From: Polytrichum commune
Lineage: Eukaryota; Streptophyta; Polytrichopsida; Polytrichales; Polytrichaceae
Assembly (NCBI GenBank): GCA_950295325.1
Contig: OX485808.1
Coordinates: forward strand, 39,638,527 to 39,702,526
DNA length: 64,000 nucleotides
Reading direction: 5' to 3'
Shown here: positions 59,483 through 64,000 of the stretch, one piece after another
Numbering within the stretch: the stretch's first letter is position 1
Layout of the letters: each line of letters opens with the position of its first letter
Made by a program: the position numbers and the translations under genes
Notes under the pieces: generated by a model
What the model was told of the DNA's origin: nothing
The model's database searches: none
Seen by the model: the letters and a program-made list of their open reading frames with translations, nothing else

Positions 59483-59675
59483 CATGGGCGTCGCCAGGCC
59501 TAGGCTTAGGTAGGCCGGGCCTACCCTGTGGGAGGTTTTCCATCCATCCTAGGGCTCACCTAAAAGTCTACGTCATATGTGTTGAAAATGACATTTTTCC
59601 TTAAAAAAAAACTATGGATAAAATTCAATTTCCCGAGTGGGCCTATCCTAAATATCAAGGTTGGCGACGCCCCTG
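59483..59675. mobile_element. M9 hAT-type MITE, 193 bp
   Basis: Inverted ends CATGGGCGTCGCCA and CAGGGGCGTCGCCA (13 of 14). A perfect 8-bp target duplication GTTCCACA lies at 59475-59482 and 59676-59683. The CAGGGGCG terminus and the 8-bp duplication are diagnostic of hAT elements. No coding capacity. Confidence 0.9.
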
Positions 59676-59683
59676 GTTCCACA

Positions 59684-62600
59684 CAATGTTCTCAAGAGAA
59701 AGAAAGAAAAAGAAACAACAACAAAAGGGGGCAAAAACACTAATGTGTTGGCCACTACCAACACCTATTCAAACTTCTTATTTGAGAATTTACTACATTC
59801 CTTTCGATTGAGAGGTCCAATAGTTAATTGCTCATAGTCATGCATCTTCTCGACACTACCAAGAACATCCATGATGGACGCATGCTGGACCCGTGTTCTA
59901 GAAGATCGATCCCACATTGACATAACTACGAACACAACTACAAGTCTAGTATGTTGGACTTTATGATGCATGACAATGTTGTGGCTTACGCCATTGAATT
60001 CATGGAATGGAGCATATGTACTATTTGTTAAGGGTAGTAGAGCCTCCTTCCCCGAACCCCACTCTCTCAAAAAAAGAAAAAGAAAAAGTGAAAAGAAAAA
60101 GAAAAACAAAACCAAAACAAACATATGAAGAAAAAGATTCTACCAAGGTATTGGCATATCCAATATATATTAGGCGAAGGTGGTTGGGCCATAACATTAT
60201 TAAGCCTACAATCAAAGTCCCATGGGGCCCTTGTGGAGCCGGACATACGACTTCAACTATGACGTAATTTCATGTTGAATCTAGCGATGTGAGAGAATAA
60301 AAAAGGAATATTTCATAGCATATGATGTCCGGCCCCGCAAGATGCTATGGAACTCTCGTATGTAATATAGGTTGAATAATGTTATGGGCTAATCGGTTCT
60401 TGGTCACACGTAGATAGATGCATGGTCCGGGACCTCAATCTTGGTCCAATAAATGATGGGTAAAACTCAAAGCAAGAGTTTGTCCTTGTAGTTTTTTCCT
60501 CATGACTTCTTTGTACGGTTTCAAGTTGCACGAAGTTGGTAGTTACCTAGGCAATATCCGTGTTCAATCAATCTTGTCAAGTCTCAAGTGATTTTTCATT
60601 GATTGTTTTTAAGTGCATGCCAACTACATGTTGCAAATCGTAAAGAGTGAATGATTAATTTGAAACTAATTCATTTTTAAGGTGAAGGATGCAAAGGGTC
60701 GTTGTAATCCGTGAGTTACATACATCTTTGCTTCATGAACAAAGTTCACACTACACTCTCTTTCTCAATGTATTTTAATTGACTATATTGATTATCTCAT
60801 TTAGTGTGTGTGGTACTAATCCTAGAAACACGCACTTAGTATGCCAAATCTCAAAATTAGCGAAGGTTGATTTTTCTTATTGATTGATACTAAATCCATG
60901 AATACATGCTCATTTACAATACATTTCAAAGAAATTAATGTGTGCTTTAAGGTGTTTTGAAGTTTAAGGTTGCAACTTTTAGGATCATTCTCAATGGTGT
61001 AGCAACAACAACAACATCGGGCGATGTAAAATGGTATGGTAGCAATGTGAAAGAACCACCAATTGAGAGACCTAAATGAGTGCCAAACGATGAGAGAGCT
61101 TGAGCTCCCGAAACCCTCGATTTTCTACTGACATTGATTCCACAACGTATAGTAATTTAGCACCACCTTCATCAATTTCTCACATGCACTATTAGCCAAC
61201 CCTCACTAAACAAGATTATTAATGTAGATCCCCTTGGTAAGGGCAAAACATGCATTTAGGGTGAAATCAAAACAAATAAACAAACATGTCGTGAAGCCTA
61301 ATGACTTTTGATGAATCAAGAGAATTGTAAGAGTGCTAATTGTAGGCTATCAAGGTTACACAATCTAACTCCAAATGAAACCCCTTGACTTGATGTACAC
61401 AATTTTGTTTCTTCAAGGTGAAGTCCTCTGCCTATACATCATGAAGGTCAATCAAAGAAAATAAAGCTTCAACAACAAATTGTTGTGGGTTGGTTATGGG
61501 AACCCACTTGCATAGAGAATGCAATTCATGTATCTTCAACAATTTATTTTATTTTTTAAATAATTTAGGGGGGGGGGGGGCGATAGCCAACCCTCAACAA
61601 ATATTTTAAACGCTAGGCTTATGTAGTATACTTCTTTATGGAGTTGTAGCATAGAACAATTTTAGTGTGGCAAGCTATTATATGGTTTTGGACATGTATT
61701 GTGAGGTTTGTGACATCTACGTAAATAAAATACTTGTTCAAAACCAGTAATGGATGTGAGAGTAGTTTTTGCACAGTCAAGACATGCATGCTCCAAAAAG
61801 AATTATTTGGAGAAAGTAACTAGAAGAATGTGATGAAAGTCCAAGAATACATACTTTTAGAAGCAATGTGGTCAACCTCTCGATGTGTATTCTTCACACA
61901 TAACACAATGTGCATGTAGTTGAAACGTGCTACAACAAGAAATATGATTCACATATGAGAACAGTTCATGTCATTTCTATCATACTTGGTGTTTCACACA
62001 CACACACACATGTATAATTTTAATTTATTTATTCATTTATTTATTCATTTTTTACATTATGTCTAGAATTCATGCATAAGTCTGGGTTTACTTAAAACAT
62101 AGTTATTGCATGTTTTACAAGGTGACATATTTTCTATGCTCTTATCAGCCATATTGATATGCAGGTGGATCTTTAAAGAATATCAACACAAAATACTCAC
62201 GCTTACAAACCCTTTTAGCATTTTTTTTATTTTTTTGAAAAATTAAATGACAATCTGAAGAAGATGGGGGATCCAATTGCACCTAATAACGCTTTGAGGG
62301 ATAAATGAAACAATAAGTAGGTCATAAATCCTAGTGACAAATTCTGTTTGGAACCGGTCTAACAACTTCACAAGTCCTTGGAATAATAGGGGCATCGTCA
62401 TTTGAAGATGTTGTGATGAATCTAGAAACCCTAGTAAATAACATGCACTTCACAAACCATGATAAAGTGAACAATACATTTTGGTAAACAATTCACTTTC
62501 CTCACCAAAATTTGTACTATGTCAATGTCAAACAAGTAAGACCATGTGTCATTCTCCGATATTCACCTTCTAGAACCTTTCATAGAAGCTCATGCATTTC

Positions 62601-62753
62601 AAATATGTAGTGTTGTGTTTATTATACTTACCCCCCCCCCCTCCCTCGCTTCCTTAAAACAATAGTAAATAAATTGTAAGTATAATTCCTTTCGACATGT
62701 CTATGTTCTTATTTATTTGTGTGTGTGTGTTTTTAGTTTCTCTTTTGGGATGT
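59684..62753. other. Gene-free DNA
   Basis: No gene or transposon end was recognised. Homopolymer tracts include G12 at about 61569-61580 and C10 at about 62633-62642; (CA)n lies at about 61997-62009. Confidence 0.4.
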
Positions 62754-63322
62754 GATGTACGTGGGTGTTATTCAGTTCCTTTCTCGTTCTCTTCAACTTC
62801 TAAAGATTAGATTTACACGACGAAACTTGTGTTGCATCAACAAAATCCAGATTGAAAATTGGGCCTCCGCTGATTTAGTTATGGTTATCTGAAGTGCACG
62901 ATTGTTTAATTGAATGCATATGTCCTTCCAGGTGTGTTCATCAGTGTGTGTGAAGTAGTTAACGGAATATGAAGACATCGCTTCAATCTCGATTAAGGTC
63001 AAGGCATCCATAGTCGACCAAGTCCATTGAACCGCTCACTAGGGTACATCTAATGCCAACATGGATAAGATCTATACTTTTTTAGGCGAACATAATTAAG
63101 ACAAGAAAAAAATTGTTTCTCTTCGCGAGAAAAACAATCCTCCACTGTTACTCCTTCTGAACATATGCAAACTCCTCTTATTTCATCAGTTATAGATGCC
63201 TCAAACCTTTAAACAAGAGTCTTTACGACATTTTTTTTCTTCGATCCTCACCTAGTAACCACATCAACCAAATATAGGGGTCCGATTAAGAAAAAGTAAC
63301 CGAATAACACCCGCATGTCTTA
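62754..63322. mobile_element. M5-variant MITE copy 2, about 570 bp
   Basis: Left end ACGTGGGTGTTATTCAG and inverted right end GCGGGTGTTATTCGG, each continuing into the same family sequence as 27141-27516. Internal homology includes ACGACGAAACTTGTGTTGCA and GATCCTCACCTAGTAACCAC. Confidence 0.75.
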
Positions 63323-63540
63323 AAGGTGCGATCAAGCTTCTAGATCGTGGGCCCAAATGGGACCTTCTTGGAACCCCTCGGCGAATGAACATTGTACCTA
63401 TGAATGGGATATAAAATTAGGGTTTCGAGAGATTTTTGTCATGTGATAGGCCCGAGGGAAGTTACCATGCATAATCCTCTCGGCGTTAATCGCTCGGAAT
63501 CCTTTGGATATATATATGTATATAAATTCCTTTCAAGATT

Positions 63541-63559
63541 CATGCATGCATGCATGCAA
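63541..63559. repeat. (GCAT)n microsatellite
   Basis: CATGCATGCATGCATGCAAT: short tetranucleotide run, self-complementary. Confidence 0.8.
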
Positions 63560-63604
63560 TGGGCCATGGGTTTGAACCCGGGTCCTCACCAATCTTTGAC
63601 GGCT

Positions 63605-63850
63605 AAGGTAGATGTGCCTAATTCGGTTACTTATTTATCTTAATCGGACACCTATATTTGAGCGCCACGTGGTCGAGTGTGGATCTAAGAACGGACACCA
63701 TTAAGACACGTGTCTAAAAGAGTTGGATTACGTGCTAGAGTTTTGTTACCTTTTCTAGATTCAATAGTCAACATATGTGAAGAAAGAAGGGGGGGGGGCT
63801 ACTTGGTCATTTCATGTCTCCGGTGCTTTTCACTTTGAAAAATCGTAAAA
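63605..63850. mobile_element. M5 MITE at right edge
   Basis: Starts AAGGTAGATGTGCCTAATTC and continues through GGACACCTATATTTGAG, AACGGACACCATTAAGACAC, CAATAGTCAACATATG and a G run. The far end is unclear and may lie beyond the window. Confidence 0.65.
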
Positions 63851-64000
63851 GTAAAATGGAAGAGTAGAATGTATCTATAGATGGTTGCTAAAATTTCAAG
63901 TCACATCCCCGGATCCAAGAAATTTCTCAACACTAAAAGTTCAAGTTGAGAATCATGGCAAACAAGAAGAAAATCTAACCCTTTATGCCTCCGGTACTTT

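Overview
This window is nuclear DNA from a land plant. It has three spliced, plant-type protein genes with GT-AG introns, wide AT-rich intergenic spaces, and many short non-autonomous transposons. The protein sequences and loose gene spacing would fit a non-seed plant (moss, lycophyte or fern), but I cannot fix the lineage from this window. There are no rRNA genes, no true tRNA genes, no CRISPR array and no bacterial-style operons.

Layout. (1) Positions 1-50 match an exon of the ubinuclein gene that lies 55 kb away, so a partial paralogue runs off the left edge. (2) 137-2325, minus strand: the 5' two exons of a nodulin-like/NFD4-type MFS transporter, whose last exon(s) lie outside the window. 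(3) 2.4-20.6 kb: intergenic, filled with MITEs, dispersed repeats and a tandem triplication. (4) 20674-29709, minus strand: a complete 15-exon gene for a coiled-coil protein of about 590 aa. It resembles an uncharacterised plant family; I recall Arabidopsis At1g24560 as a relative. Several of its introns carry transposon relics, one of them a nearly complete 388-bp inverted repeat. (5) 29.7-49.3 kb: intergenic, with several MITE families with legible target-site duplications, three-copy tandem repeats, SINE copies and an isolated malectin-like exon. (6) 50613-56455, plus strand: a complete 13-exon ubinuclein gene (HIRA histone-chaperone complex), preceded by a 156-bp tandem array of about six units. 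(7) 56.5-64 kb: intergenic with more MITEs.

The three genes do not form a pathway. They are a membrane transporter, a coiled-coil protein of unknown role and a chromatin assembly factor. The most informative content beyond them is the transposon record. Nine short inverted-repeat families and one tRNA-derived SINE can be defined by eye. Their target duplications (TA, TAA/TTA, perfect 8-bp, 13-bp) assign superfamilies, and nested insertions give relative ages. No reverse transcriptase or transposase reading frame was recognised anywhere in the 64 kb.
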